From contig CANMCE010000002.1 in NCBI GenBank assembly GCA_947496235.1, positions 372,001-436,000 on the forward strand: a DNA stretch of 64,000 nucleotides. Direction: 5' to 3'. Under the pieces are notes generated by a model. That model was not told where the DNA came from. It was given only the letters and a program-made list of their open reading frames with translations, and did not search any database. Both the position numbers and the translations under genes were made by a program. Below, in pieces: positions 1 to 10,138 of the stretch; positions within the stretch are counted from its first letter, which is position 1; each line of letters starts with the position of its first letter. The DNA comes from an uncultured Glaciecola sp. GTDB taxonomy: Bacteria; Pseudomonadota; Gammaproteobacteria; Enterobacterales; Alteromonadaceae.

Positions 1-40
1 CGTAACTATTTTAAAAGAAAAAATGGATAGGTGTTTTTAA

Positions 41-940
41 ATGGTGATATACCGAAAGTGTTTAGTGATGATAGCTTCAGTAGTGATGCTAGTATCAATG
101 TTGAGTTTATCTAACGTTGTACTTGCGCAGACTTACTCCATTGAAAATGTTAAAGATAATGTTTTTCGTTTTACTGCTGGCAACTATCATTCGGTTTTTA
201 TAACCACTGAAGAAGGCACTATAGTAACCGATCCCATAAGCGAAGACGCAGCTAAGCATCTTCGCGCTTATTTACGCGAACAAAATCTACTTCCCATAAC
301 ATACATGTTTTATAGTCATAATCATGTTGACCATGTAACAGGTGGCGAAATTTTATCGCAAGATTCGACGCAGGTTATTGCTCACAAATTAGCCGCTCAG
401 AATATCGCATTTACCAAGGCTCCCACTCGGCTCGTAGATATTACATTTACTCGAAACCTTACAGTAAACTCTGGTACCACAAGTGTCGATCTTACTTATC
501 ATGGACCAAATAATGGCTTGGGTTCCGTTAGTTACTTAATCCAGCCTGCGAATGTTCTTTATGTAGTAGATTGGATCGTCGTGGGTCGAATGCCATACAA
601 AGATCTTATAGGCTATGACATAACGGGGATGATTAATTCAACCAAAGAAGTGTTAGCTACTAAAGACTTTGATCTGTTTATTGGTGGGCATGCAAGTATG
701 GGTACGAGGCAAGATATTGAGCATTACCTAGATTATTTAGAAACGTTGTATTCTGCGGTAAAGGAGGGGATGCTAGCAGGTAAAACATTACCGGAACTTC
801 AAAATAGCATAAAGCTTGATAAGTTTAGTAATCTTAAAATGTATGATGAATGGTTAACATATAATATCGAAGGAGTTTATAAATCGTTAATTAATGATTC
901 ATATTTTAATTTTCGGCAAGATTTGGATACTGAATTTTAA
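41..940 (+). CDS. Secreted metallo-beta-lactamase-fold hydrolase
   Basis: A 299-residue exported member of the metallo-beta-lactamase superfamily. Residues 1-30 form a signal peptide ending near VLAQ. The HxHxDH zinc motif is visible (His93, His95, Asp97, His98), with later candidate ligands at about His154, Asp176 (YVVDW) and His216 (GGHASMG). An AGGTG sequence lies just ahead of the ATG. The family includes beta-lactamases, lactonases and quinoprotein-associated hydrolases; the substrate cannot be read from the sequence. It is followed by 166 bp with no gene and appears monocistronic. The fold assignment is firm and the reaction is open. Confidence 0.8.
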   Translation: MVIYRKCLVMIASVVMLVSMLSLSNVVLAQTYSIENVKDNVFRFTAGNYHSVFITTEEGTIVTDPISEDAAKHLRAYLREQNLLPITYMFYSHNHVDHVTGGEILSQDSTQVIAHKLAAQNIAFTKAPTRLVDITFTRNLTVNSGTTSVDLTYHGPNNGLGSVSYLIQPANVLYVVDWIVVGRMPYKDLIGYDITGMINSTKEVLATKDFDLFIGGHASMGTRQDIEHYLDYLETLYSAVKEGMLAGKTLPELQNSIKLDKFSNLKMYDEWLTYNIEGVYKSLINDSYFNFRQDLDTEF

Positions 941-1106
941 TCACCCGTAAAGATCAAATTCGCTTATTACCAGAACTAACATTGTAAGCAAGTTCTCTAT
1001 CGTTAATTCAATTTAATTAATATAGAATCATTCTTATATTTCAGCATCTAACGATATTTTTGAGTATTTCTTATTAACCTGCTTTAAACAGATACAGGGA
1101 TGACAA

Positions 1107-2975
1107 ATGGCATACGATTTTGGTTCGCAAACCCTTGGAATAAAAAATCCATTTAAAACAGAAGGTAAACTTCGCACTGTAACTGGTGTTTTACTGCTAT
1201 TAGCTGGAATAGTGCCACTGTTAAACGTTGCAACGACCTTACCTTCAGATCCTGCTTATGCCTATGCATATGCCATCGCTGGATTTATTTTGGTTGCTGC
1301 TGGGATTACCCATATTGGAATAGGTCTATTTCAATTATTTCGCTATTTTGTCGGGCGTTCAGTGCCGACATCTTTAGCATTTAATAAAGCGCGCTCTGAA
1401 CGAGACAATGCAGAACATGAAAGACGCTTTTTGTTTTATGATGATGAACAATTACATTCAATGCTCATGGGACGAAAGAACCTGACGTTTCTTGAGCCTA
1501 TGGGTTGGGTAGCCAGGTTGCTTCATTCTGTTTTACCAAACTTAACTTTTTTACCTCATCCTATTCGAAATCTTGCCCAAGAAATCGGCAATTTGGTGGC
1601 TAACTTAATTACGGCCCTTTTGTGTTTGGCTATAGTGTTTTTTGTGGTAACGACGGGCTTGGCTGGTGAAGTTGCGAAAGAAGTAGCGATTCCCATACTC
1701 TCGATTCTGTTGCTCGTTTATCTATTGGTGGGATGGCAACGCACTGCAAAACATATTAATAACCCTGGCAAAAAAGGCGTAACCAAAACCAAAAATGCCT
1801 CTATTGCTACTTTGATATCTTTATCTATTCTAGTACCTGTAATAGTCGGTTATGTTGTGCAAAAGATTTTTGGCATCAGTGTTCAACAAGTACAGGATTT
1901 CAGTGAATCAGTCCCGCTATTCAGTGCTTGGCCAAATATTTTATTGTTGCTAGTAGCGATTGCGTTAGTGCTAGCGGGTATTTTGCCAAATTTATTTACC
2001 AGATTAAGTAAGGTCACGCCAAAGACCGATGTCAGCGAATATAGAGATAATTTTCAGGAAAATGTACATCCTAATGAAATCTTCATTAATATCGAAAACA
2101 TCGTTTTGGCGAACCGCCGATATAAAGAGATTCCTAACCGGGTATACCGAGAGTTCGATCCAAGATTGAATGAACAGGCGGAAGGCAAAGGCAGTTTTAA
2201 CGGCGAGCTGTTAATTGAAACCCAGCCAGAATTAGCGGATGAAAGCCAAATTGGTTACAAAAATATCTTTCGTGTTATTTGCTCGGCATTGGCTCAATTG
2301 GTTGTGCTAATTGCCTTTAGCTTACTGTACATGTTGATTATGGACATTGCGGATATCGTAAAAGCTGCATTGAACTCTGAGGATGGCGCAAGTGTGGCAA
2401 ATGCCAGTTTGGTTGCCTTGCATAACAGTGCCCTGTTCTCATTATTTGCTTGGTTAACCTTTAAAGCCGCGGGCAGTATTTTAAACAATGGCGCACATTT
2501 ATTTTGGGGTGAAATTCATTTTAACTCATTATTAATGTATCTGAAAAGTGAAGGTACATATACGGAATCAAAAGTATCTACAGGTATGTCTATTCATGAT
2601 TCTACGCGTTCTGAGAATGTAGTGGTTAGAAGCTCCATTACGCCTTGGATCATAACATCTCGAATTGATTCTTCGATTTTTGCGACTAGTGGAACGGCCA
2701 ATTTGGAATCCCCTCGTTTGATAATGGGCATGTCGAAAAATGACGAAGAAATGTCGCAGATCGTAAAGGAAATTAAGGGTTTCTTACGTGATAGAGAATC
2801 CATTGCATCGATTACCAGTGAATCAGACTTAAAAAACGCATCCAATATTCACCAAGTAAATCAACAAACCAGAGCCTTTGTTGAAAATGATCAAAAGCGT
2901 CTGAGCAAGGAAGACGAAGAAGCGGCTGGATTTTTGCGAAATAACGAAGCGTCAGATGAGAAAAAGTCAGAATAA
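1107..2975 (+). CDS. Unidentified polytopic membrane protein (622 aa)
   Basis: I do not recognise this family. About eight membrane segments are visible, near residues 22-46, 52-78, 163-188, 195-212, 235-255, 275-295, 390-415 and 440-460. They are followed by a hydrophilic C-terminal tail of roughly 140 residues rich in Glu, Lys and Ser. A loop of about 90 residues between the sixth and seventh segments contains a charged IENIVLANRRY stretch. The start ATG follows GATACAGGGATGACAA, with GGGA as a fair ribosome site. The next gene, a PepSY membrane protein, starts 56 bp downstream, so co-transcription is possible. No catalytic motif is apparent. Confidence 0.7.
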   Translation: MAYDFGSQTLGIKNPFKTEGKLRTVTGVLLLLAGIVPLLNVATTLPSDPAYAYAYAIAGFILVAAGITHIGIGLFQLFRYFVGRSVPTSLAFNKARSERDNAEHERRFLFYDDEQLHSMLMGRKNLTFLEPMGWVARLLHSVLPNLTFLPHPIRNLAQEIGNLVANLITALLCLAIVFFVVTTGLAGEVAKEVAIPILSILLLVYLLVGWQRTAKHINNPGKKGVTKTKNASIATLISLSILVPVIVGYVVQKIFGISVQQVQDFSESVPLFSAWPNILLLLVAIALVLAGILPNLFTRLSKVTPKTDVSEYRDNFQENVHPNEIFINIENIVLANRRYKEIPNRVYREFDPRLNEQAEGKGSFNGELLIETQPELADESQIGYKNIFRVICSALAQLVVLIAFSLLYMLIMDIADIVKAALNSEDGASVANASLVALHNSALFSLFAWLTFKAAGSILNNGAHLFWGEIHFNSLLMYLKSEGTYTESKVSTGMSIHDSTRSENVVVRSSITPWIITSRIDSSIFATSGTANLESPRLIMGMSKNDEEMSQIVKEIKGFLRDRESIASITSESDLKNASNIHQVNQQTRAFVENDQKRLSKEDEEAAGFLRNNEASDEKKSE

Positions 2976-3030
2976 TAAGATGCTGTTATCTAATCGTTTA
3001 CTTTCAAAAATTCGCTAGTTAACCGCCCGT

Positions 3031-4428
3031 ATGCGCGCTTTAAAAGCAAACGCTAATCTGTTTTTTAAATATCATAAGAAACTGATGCGCGTAAGCGGGT
3101 GGCAATGGGCTATTTGGGCTGTGACTGGCTGTTTTATGGTGCTGATTAATATTCACCAGATACGAGGTGATAATTTTGTCAAACCAACGCCATCCGTCAG
3201 GGTTTCAGATTTCAGCTTTCCTTTATCCGAGGTGATAAACAACTCTCGCCCGTTTCTACGAATAGACCTCGAATACCGATTGCAGCGTCCGGTTTATAAA
3301 TTTGTGTTAAGTAATATCCCATATTCAATTCGGCTTGTTGATGCAAAGACCGGGCAAGAAATGCCTGTGCTTACTGAGTCCCAAGTGATGGAGATTGCAG
3401 TTGAACGCAATACCATGGGTTTTATTGAAGAAGACATAAAGCATATTGCGCTTTCTGACGAATTGCCCGATGAAGTATCGTCAAGATATAAAGAGGCCTT
3501 TATTGTTGAATTTAAAGGCTGGCAGTCTCATACCTTTTATATTGAGCCGGTTTCTGGCGAAATAGTCACAAAACGCTATTGGGGCTGGCGAGTATTTGAT
3601 TGGATGTGGAAGTTTCACATCATGGATTATGATGACGGAGCCAACCCGCAAAACTGGTTAATTAAACTGCTCTCTGTTTTAGCTTTGATGGCCTTTGTTT
3701 GTGGATTTTGCTTTCTATGCTTTCGTATTTTGTGTTTTAAAAAGCCCTTTGCAATACCAGCCATGGAAAGGAAAAATAGCAGAAAATTAAACGCTTATAT
3801 GCATAGGTTTACGGCGCTAGTTTGTTTGGCGCCAGTAACAATTTGGCTAGTTACTGGTAGCTATTTGGTATGGTTTGAGGGCCAAAAACCAGAACCGATT
3901 CCTATTCAACCGCCAGAGTTTTTGGTTTCATCAGAACAGGTGGTATTCTCGAATTTCCAATTTGGCTCAAGCATTAATCGAGCGTCTGTTGTGAGCAGAT
4001 TAAATAATTGGTTTGTTGAAATTGAGGCTAATACTCCCCAAGAAGCAATGAAAAATGCCTCGCAAATTTATACATTGAATATGCAAGGGCCTGTAGAAAT
4101 TAATGAACTCTTAATTACCCAAAGCTTACCTTTTAAACCTCATAGCTTTCGCGACTCGGATTCTTTTTATCCCTATGAACACAGGGTTATTTCATTTGTA
4201 GATGAACAGAATGTTCGACATTACTTGGATGCTTCCACCGCTTCGTACGTGGGAGCCTCAAATCTAAAATCTTTAGTTGATACATGGATGTTACGTCTAC
4301 ACTTCCTCGATTTTTCTGGGGAAGGGCACTTTAATCACCTTTGGAATAAGGTTTTTGCTTTTATTTTCATCCTTCTATCAGTTACTGGGCTGATAGGAAT
4401 AATTCAACCTAAAGGCAGCAAAGGGTAA
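3031..4428 (+). CDS. PepSY-domain membrane protein
   Basis: A 465-residue protein with the layout of PepSY-associated TM proteins: one N-terminal membrane helix (about 22-42), a large periplasmic region, paired helices near 212-238 and 252-278, a second periplasmic region and a final helix near 435-460. Periplasmic segments carry PepSY-like signatures such as IEPVSGEIVTKRYWGWR and the C-terminal LDASTASYVGAS. Relatives act with iron or flavin reductases or TonB receptors in periplasmic redox steps. None of these partners is adjacent, so no role is assigned. There is no clear Shine-Dalgarno before the ATG at 3031, and an ATG 17 codons downstream is an alternative. Confidence 0.7.
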   Translation: MRALKANANLFFKYHKKLMRVSGWQWAIWAVTGCFMVLINIHQIRGDNFVKPTPSVRVSDFSFPLSEVINNSRPFLRIDLEYRLQRPVYKFVLSNIPYSIRLVDAKTGQEMPVLTESQVMEIAVERNTMGFIEEDIKHIALSDELPDEVSSRYKEAFIVEFKGWQSHTFYIEPVSGEIVTKRYWGWRVFDWMWKFHIMDYDDGANPQNWLIKLLSVLALMAFVCGFCFLCFRILCFKKPFAIPAMERKNSRKLNAYMHRFTALVCLAPVTIWLVTGSYLVWFEGQKPEPIPIQPPEFLVSSEQVVFSNFQFGSSINRASVVSRLNNWFVEIEANTPQEAMKNASQIYTLNMQGPVEINELLITQSLPFKPHSFRDSDSFYPYEHRVISFVDEQNVRHYLDASTASYVGASNLKSLVDTWMLRLHFLDFSGEGHFNHLWNKVFAFIFILLSVTGLIGIIQPKGSKG

Positions 4429-4631
4429 TGATAGTAATATCGGACTAATGTCCAATGAGGGAGAATATTTAGAGAATTTGCTTTGAATACCAACGAACAA
4501 AAACAAAGACACTCTAATTATAAAGCATAAATAGAGAGTCAAAATTTATTAGATTACTAGGTAAAAATTAGTATGTTGTTCAGCACCAAGGACAATACTT
4601 GCCTTGGTGCTCATTATGTTACCGATTGGAT

Positions 4632-5549
4632 TTACCTTTTACCCTGTGTACCAGACATAAGTTCAAGCACACTACTTGCGCCCGGGGAGTCACTAGGGCT
4701 TATCGCCCCACAATTACTCACTTCGGCACAACTGACGCCTCGTATGCGACTGCCAATTGATCTGCTGTCGAATTTCCCGGAGGCTCTAAGGGAATCAACT
4801 AAGCTATCAAGCATTAAATTTACTTGAAAACGCTCACCGCTTACTTTTATCACCTCTACATCTTTGACATTTCGTAGTTCGGCTACAAGTTCTGGGTTTT
4901 GCGCATTACCCGACATCTCTTCAATCACTTCCTGCATATGTGTATGAGCTTTTGGATGTTTAGCTCGAGTCAATGCTTTATATAACTGGCCTGCGCCTTC
5001 TAAATCTTTCTCTGTTGCTATCCCTGTTTGCTTTAAGCGCGCTAATAAAAACATCGCACTCATAAGCTTCTTCTCAGAGGCTAGCTCAAGTAGTTCAACC
5101 GCTTCGGTGGCGTTTTCAGGTTCGTCTGTTTGTAAAAGGGCTAGGGCTTTTTGATACATCGCAGGACCATATTCATATTTGACAGCCCGCTCTAACATTT
5201 GATCGGCTTTTTCAACGTCTTGCTCAACCACAAAGCCAGTTCGAAGCCAATCTGACATCAAGTGAGTTGCAACGGGATCTTTATAGCGAACACCTAAAGT
5301 AATAAAGTGTTTTGCCTTTTCATGGTCTAGTTCTAGCCCATCACCTGAAGCATAGGCCATGGCTACTATTGCCGCAGCTCGCCCACTTCCATTTTTGGCT
5401 AGCTTGCTAAGATTTCTTAATTGAATCTGACAGTCCTGATCGGAACAGTACTTTTCTTCATTCACTTGAGAGGCATGACTAAAACTAACGCTGCTCAATG
5501 CCAATGCCACACCCAATGCTGCTGCACTCATTAATTTGGTCAACTGCAT
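4632..5549 (-). CDS. Secreted Sel1-like repeat protein
   Basis: A 305-residue exported protein built of alpha-helical Sel1/TPR-like repeats. I place the start at the ATG at 5549 because AAGGAA lies upstream and residues 1-26 then make a normal signal peptide (MQLTKLMSAAALGVALALSS, cleavage after SHA). A longer frame exists but lacks a ribosome site. Repeats with the pattern A..A...YE.G.AMY.KAL occupy about residues 45-215. The C-terminal tail has two cysteines (SCAEVSNC) that could form a disulfide. Sel1 proteins usually scaffold envelope complexes. It is transcribed toward the PepSY gene and appears to be a single gene. Confidence 0.75.
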   Translation of the reverse strand: MQLTKLMSAAALGVALALSSVSFSHASQVNEEKYCSDQDCQIQLRNLSKLAKNGSGRAAAIVAMAYASGDGLELDHEKAKHFITLGVRYKDPVATHLMSDWLRTGFVVEQDVEKADQMLERAVKYEYGPAMYQKALALLQTDEPENATEAVELLELASEKKLMSAMFLLARLKQTGIATEKDLEGAGQLYKALTRAKHPKAHTHMQEVIEEMSGNAQNPELVAELRNVKDVEVIKVSGERFQVNLMLDSLVDSLRASGKFDSRSIGSRIRGVSCAEVSNCGAISPSDSPGASSVLELMSGTQGKR

Positions 5550-5750
5550 AACTTTTTCCTTAATCCAGTAAGTGAGCTTAAAGGTTAGCAAATTGTTTGA
5601 AGATCACAATAGGGCGAAATACAATCTTACAATTTGTTACTGGTTATACATTAGAAATAAAATAGACAGAACTAACTCAAAAAAATCATTCTTCTACAAT
5701 GAGAATTGGTTTAGCACCTGCTGTTCTTATTGGTCTTTTCAGGCCAAAAA

Positions 5751-6467
5751 CTATCTTGAGCGTTGAAAGAGCCCAAATTCCATAGCGTGGTTGACCTTCA
5801 TGCGAGTAATCATGTCTATCGCTTTTAATTCAGAACTGTTATAGGTGAATGTTTGTGGATACAAACTGCTGTTAGTAACGGCAGAGTCAGCCATAATTAT
5901 TTTGCCTCCTGTCAGTTCTGCTACTTTTTCCGCCCGGATTTTGGCTAGTTCAGGTCCAGTTAAATGTGACCAGGATTCAATATCTTTTTGGCTAATTCCT
6001 AAATCTTTAAGCGCATTATTTTGATCACTTAAAAAACCATTATTAGAGATTGTTAATGGCGCTTTGGTCGGCTCATTCACAGGTGATACTGTCAACTTTC
6101 TATCGGCAAAGTACGCTTCAAATTGCTTACCTTGGACGTTTCTGATTTCTATTTTCTGATGAGCAATAGAGTGTTTGATAGGCGACTCAATAAAGTAAAA
6201 CTGGCCTTTGTAGGTGAAGTTATGATCATTCCGTATTTTACGGTGAGCTTTGGTAATGCAGATATCATCGAGGTTGACGTGTACTGGCATCGGTCGATAC
6301 TCATTATCCGTTGTCGCGGGCTTAACGTGATGAATGTCATGCGCCCATTTTCGCAGTGTCTCTCGCTTAACATGAAGGTGTTCATTGGTTTGCAGTAATT
6401 CACTAAGATGTAAAAGGTTTACGTCAAAATATTTCTCACGAATCAATGACTGCACCTGCAACCTCAA
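5751..6467 (-). pseudogene. ISNCY-like transposase remnant with foreign tail
   Basis: The open frame begins at a TTG with no proper start. Residues 1-50 match the conserved N-terminal region of ISNCY-type transposases (REKYFDVNLLHL, then VKRETLRKWAHD). The frame then jumps to what looks like the family C-terminus (RKIRNDHNFTYKGQFYFIES to YFADRKLTV). The catalytic DDE core is therefore missing. The last roughly 110 residues (from about NEPTKAPL to LFQRSR) do not resemble a transposase and I do not recognise them; they include LTGPELAKIRAEKVAELTGG. It overlaps the end of the IS30 fragment by 4 bp. Confidence 0.55.
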
Positions 6468-7012
6468 AGAGTCTGAATAAAAAGTGTTTTATATATGGTT
6501 TCGTGGGACACCTGCATTTCCCCATTATCAGGGTATTGTCGCTTCAGCCAACCTGCTATTTGCTGGAGCGACCATGCTCTTCCAAGTTTAATAGCAATCA
6601 GTCTACATAAGTCTGGGCAAACAAGTAACTTGCACTGTTTGGGTCGTAATGCTTTATCCAAAGCTCTTTGCTCTGCATTAGCGGCTCGGTAATTCTTTAG
6701 TCCGCCATTTCGTTTTATTTCACGGCTGATAGTAGATGGTGCTCTGGATAAACGCCTAGCGATTTCTCGAATTGACTGTTTTATGACTAAGCATCTAGAG
6801 ATTTCCTCTTGTTCGGCAAGTGAAAGAGATTGGGAATGTCTTTTTCTTTCTGGAGGACGATAACCACCCGCTTGGTAGATAGTTGGCATAATGGAAGAAT
6901 GTCCTCTGTCAAACATTCTTACAATGTCATGCAAGGAATCTCCCTGTTTATATCTATCCCATATGAGTGTTTTCTGTTCAGGTGAGTACTAAGTACGTTT
7001 TCTTTGTTTCAT
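6464..7012 (-). pseudogene. IS30-family transposase, nonsense and C-truncated
   Basis: The natural start ATG at 7012 reads MKQRKRT and is followed at codon 8 by TAG (6991-6989), after which the frame continues YSPEQKTLIWDRYKQGDSLHDIVR into a typical IS30 N-terminus. The helix-turn-helix (SIREIARRLSRAPSTISREI) and the ...SHETIYKTLFIQT segment are intact. The protein then stops just before the expected DDE catalytic domain, at the junction with the ISNCY-like remnant. Both lesions make it non-functional unless the TAG is read through or a downstream start is used. Confidence 0.75.
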
Positions 7013-7483
7013 GGCACTGTCCTCTCGCAATAAGGATAGTGTTGCACTCACCAATTGAACTCAAGGCCATTTGCCGACGTTTTAATTTTTTACTTGAAAA
7101 GCAGGTGTGGTTGAACAGCTGACTTTCAAAGTATTATTGGCACTATGAAAAATTTCGCAAGGTCTATCACGAAGTATAAAAGAAAACTCTCGACACGTGA
7201 TTAAAGTAGCTACTTTTTAATTCATTTCGATTCTACAAATACTGAAGCACCACCATATCTACAAAAGATTTGTCCGCCATGCCATATTTTCAGTTTTTAC
7301 ATATTTAATATTTAATTTTCAATATATTAAGTTTATTTCAGTAATCACTTGGCTGTTAAAATTATTCTTAATAAAAATCCTTATAATAAAATAAATATAT
7401 TCAATAAGAACAAGCGTTTAAAGCAAATTAACAAAATAACAACAAATAATTGTTTACATCATAAGTTAATCTAATTAACATTT

Positions 7484-7499
7484 ACTTAATCGATTAAGT
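7484..7499. promoter_or_regulatory. Probable LacI-family operator for sucrose genes
   Basis: ACTTAATCGATTAAGT is a perfect 16-bp palindrome with the central CG typical of LacI-family operators. It lies 75 bp upstream of the TonB-receptor start, and a LacI-family gene ends the same gene set. The rest of the interval 7076-7573 is AT-rich without genes. Assignment to that regulator is inferred. Confidence 0.55.
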
Positions 7500-7573
7500 T
7501 GTTCGTTATTTAATCATATCAACATTTTTTAAATGTGATAACAAATTAACAAATTGAAGATGAGGCAAAACAA

Positions 7574-10081
7574 ATGAGGTTTAAATACAACAAAACAGCA
7601 CTTTCGCTCGTAGTCACAATAGCATTAAGTAGTTCAGTCATAGCGCAAGAGAATGTGGATGAAAATGAAGAAAGACAAGACTATGAAGTTATCGTTGTGA
7701 CGGCAGCGCCAGCCGGTGTCGAAGCCCAAGAGGCCTCAGTTTCTGTCAGTACATTTTCACCTAATGATATTTTGAAGCTTGCTCCGCGTTCTACAGCAGA
7801 AGTTTTCAGAGGGTTGCCAGGAATTCGCGCAGAATCATCCGGCGGAGGCGGTAATGCCAATATTACAATCCGAGGAATTCCGTTAGCGACGGGTGGTTCA
7901 AAATTTATGCAACTACATGAAGACGGATTACCTGTACTTGAATTTGGAGACATCAATTTTGGTAATGCCGATAACTTTCTGCGATATGACTGGTCTGTGC
8001 AGTCCATTCAATCAGTGCGAGGGGGATCAGCATCTACATTTGCCAGTAACTCTCCTGGTGGCGTAATCAATATGATCAGCAAAACTGGGCAGACCGGAGG
8101 GGGAGCTATCGGGACTTCTTTCGGAGTCGACTATGAAGAGTTTCGCTTAGACTTTTCATACGGTGGTGAAATAAATGATGATTTATATTTTCATATTGGA
8201 GGTTTTGCTCGCGGCGGAGAGGGCACTCGGGAGACTGGTTACAATGGTGACCAGGGTGGTCAAGTAAAATTCAATGTCACTCAGATGTTGGATAATGGTC
8301 ATGTTCGTTTTTACTTCAAAAACTTGAATGATAGAGTCACTACCTATCTCCCTGCCCCTGTACTTGTAAATGAAAATGGTGACTATGGCCCTGTAGAAAA
8401 TTTTGATGCAAGTAATCAAACACTTCATTCCGCATACACCACAAATATCTCAACCTACGACTCATTCGGCAACCCTAAAAATCGTGATTTAACAGATGGT
8501 ATAGAATCGAAAGTAACTTCCATTGGGTTCGAATTGGATTTAGAGGTTGCACCTGAACTTATACTCCTTAATCGCTTCAGAATGTCTGATGTATCTGGAA
8601 GCTTTATATCGCCATTTACAGATACGTTTGGTGCTTATGGCCCTCAATCTGCAAGTGATATGGCATCTGCTATTTGTTCTTCTGCATTAGATGGTGAAGG
8701 TAATCCCTTTAACTGTACTTCAACCACTGTAAGCCTGGCAAATGGACCAGGAGCTGGCGAAGAATATAATGGCCTAGCATTTTTAAATTTACTATTTGAC
8801 ACCTCATTGAATGATTTGGGTAATGTTATCAATGATCTTAACTTAACTAAGCAATACGATAATGGTCTCTCTATAACCGGCGGCTATTATTACTCCAAGC
8901 AGGATATTGCCGCGAGTTGGAATAGCTGGAGTACATTCATTCAGACTATTGACGGAAGTAACTCACAATATTTACATATTGAGGATGCTGATGGACAGGC
9001 ACTCGTAAACAATGGGCTGTGGGCGCCAAGCTTCTTATCCTGGGAATGGGATCTGAACTACACCACTACTGCTCCATATATAAATATAGGGTTTGAATTA
9101 AACGACAATTGGTTATTTGACGTGAGTGCACGTCGCGACTCTGTCAAAGGGAATGGCGAATTAATTAATTCTTGTTGTGGTGGTAATACGGATTTCGATC
9201 TCAATGGTGACGGTATTATCTCGGGTAATACTGAAGATGCTTCTGCATCTAATGGATTTGGTTTTGGTGGCGGAGTCATCAACCTCAACCGCGCTGGTGC
9301 AGCTAGCCAAATCATTAATTACGAAGCGAGTAACACTTCTTTTTCTCTTGGCGGATCATATCTTTACAGTGATGAAATGACAGTTTTTGCCCGCTATAGT
9401 GAGGGCGGAAGAGCACTTGCAGATCGGCTTCTACAGATTGCCGGCACGCTAAACAACGACGGAAGTTTAACGCGCACAACATCGGGTTTTGATGAAACAG
9501 AACAAATGGAGATTGGTATAAAATATGGTACTCGCGACTTATTGTTGAATGGTACTTTTTTCAGCACTGTAACTCAGGATACTCAAGCTGAGGTGACTAG
9601 CGGATTAACATTTATTCGTGAATACGAAGCAAAAGGCATTGAAATAGAAGGGAGATATAATTTTGGCAATGGATTTATGATCTCGGGAAATGGAACTTGG
9701 ACAGATGCAGAAATCAGCAAAGACCGGTTTAATCCTGCATTAGTGGGTAAAACACCGCGTCGTCAAGCTGATTTTATCTACACCATTACGCCACAATACG
9801 ATGCTGAAAAATTTTCAATTGGAGCTACATTACAGGGGTCAACTGAATACTTTGTACAAGATTCAAATGAACTCAAGCAAGATGCGTATATGCTAGTAAA
9901 CTTATTTGCCACATATTATATATCTGACGCATTCTCAATATCTCTGAACATCAACAATGCAACTGACGAGTTTGTCATTACTGAATCGGAAGAGGCAAAC
10001 GCAATAGCTGGCGATATTATAAGAGCTCGTCCGTTAAATGGACGAACAAGTTCAATTCAGTTGAAGTATCAATTCGACTAA
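7574..10081 (+). CDS. TonB-dependent receptor, probable sucrose porin
   Basis: An 835-residue outer-membrane receptor. Residues 1-25 are a signal peptide (cleavage after VIA). A plug domain covers about 45-175 (EVFRGLPGIRAESSGGGGNANITIRG; SVRGGSASTFASNSPGGVINMISKTG), followed by a 22-strand-type barrel ending in an aromatic-poor QLKYQFD. GAAGATGAGG precedes the ATG. The genes downstream (permease, fructokinase, sucrose phosphorylase, LacI) imply active uptake of sucrose or a related fructoside across the outer membrane. The family is certain; the substrate is inferred from context. Confidence 0.9.
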   Translation: MRFKYNKTALSLVVTIALSSSVIAQENVDENEERQDYEVIVVTAAPAGVEAQEASVSVSTFSPNDILKLAPRSTAEVFRGLPGIRAESSGGGGNANITIRGIPLATGGSKFMQLHEDGLPVLEFGDINFGNADNFLRYDWSVQSIQSVRGGSASTFASNSPGGVINMISKTGQTGGGAIGTSFGVDYEEFRLDFSYGGEINDDLYFHIGGFARGGEGTRETGYNGDQGGQVKFNVTQMLDNGHVRFYFKNLNDRVTTYLPAPVLVNENGDYGPVENFDASNQTLHSAYTTNISTYDSFGNPKNRDLTDGIESKVTSIGFELDLEVAPELILLNRFRMSDVSGSFISPFTDTFGAYGPQSASDMASAICSSALDGEGNPFNCTSTTVSLANGPGAGEEYNGLAFLNLLFDTSLNDLGNVINDLNLTKQYDNGLSITGGYYYSKQDIAASWNSWSTFIQTIDGSNSQYLHIEDADGQALVNNGLWAPSFLSWEWDLNYTTTAPYINIGFELNDNWLFDVSARRDSVKGNGELINSCCGGNTDFDLNGDGIISGNTEDASASNGFGFGGGVINLNRAGAASQIINYEASNTSFSLGGSYLYSDEMTVFARYSEGGRALADRLLQIAGTLNNDGSLTRTTSGFDETEQMEIGIKYGTRDLLLNGTFFSTVTQDTQAEVTSGLTFIREYEAKGIEIEGRYNFGNGFMISGNGTWTDAEISKDRFNPALVGKTPRRQADFIYTITPQYDAEKFSIGATLQGSTEYFVQDSNELKQDAYMLVNLFATYYISDAFSISLNINNATDEFVITESEEANAIAGDIIRARPLNGRTSSIQLKYQFD

Positions 10082-10084
10082 CTT

Positions 10085-10114
10085 GCATGTGCAGAGACAT
10101 TCGTCTCTGCATGC
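10085..10114 (+). promoter_or_regulatory. Intercistronic hairpin
   Basis: GCAGAGAC-ATTC-GTCTCTGC forms a perfect 8-bp stem, extendable by GCAT/ATGC beyond a 2-nt bulge. It lies between the receptor stop and the permease start and has no U-run, so it is more likely an mRNA-stabilising or partial-attenuation structure that sets receptor expression above downstream genes than a full terminator. Confidence 0.5.
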
Positions 10115-10138
10115 TTAATCCTCATTCAGGAGTAATTC

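Larger units (their letters stand above)
5751..7075. mobile_element. Degenerate insertion-sequence scar (IS30 + ISNCY-like)
   Basis: Two damaged transposase genes lie head to tail on the minus strand. The distal part encodes an IS30-type N-terminus and the proximal part an ISNCY-type transposase with an internal deletion. The outer boundary near 7040-7075, just upstream of the IS30 start, has the sequence context of an IS end, but I could not identify a matching inverted repeat or target duplication at the other side. The element is presumably immobile and sits between the Sel1 gene and the sucrose locus. Confidence 0.6.

Noticed and set aside
4573-4827. Plus-strand 84-codon frame
   Set aside because: It lies opposite the end of the Sel1-repeat gene, has no ribosome site, and its composition follows the antisense of that gene.
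5572-5766. Plus-strand 64-codon frame next to the IS scar
   Set aside because: No ribosome site, low-complexity AT-rich translation, and it merely spans the gap between the Sel1 gene and the remnant transposase.
6123-6403. Overlapping frames on both strands inside the transposase remnant
   Set aside because: Both are antisense or alternate frames of the ISNCY-like fragment; neither shows any domain.
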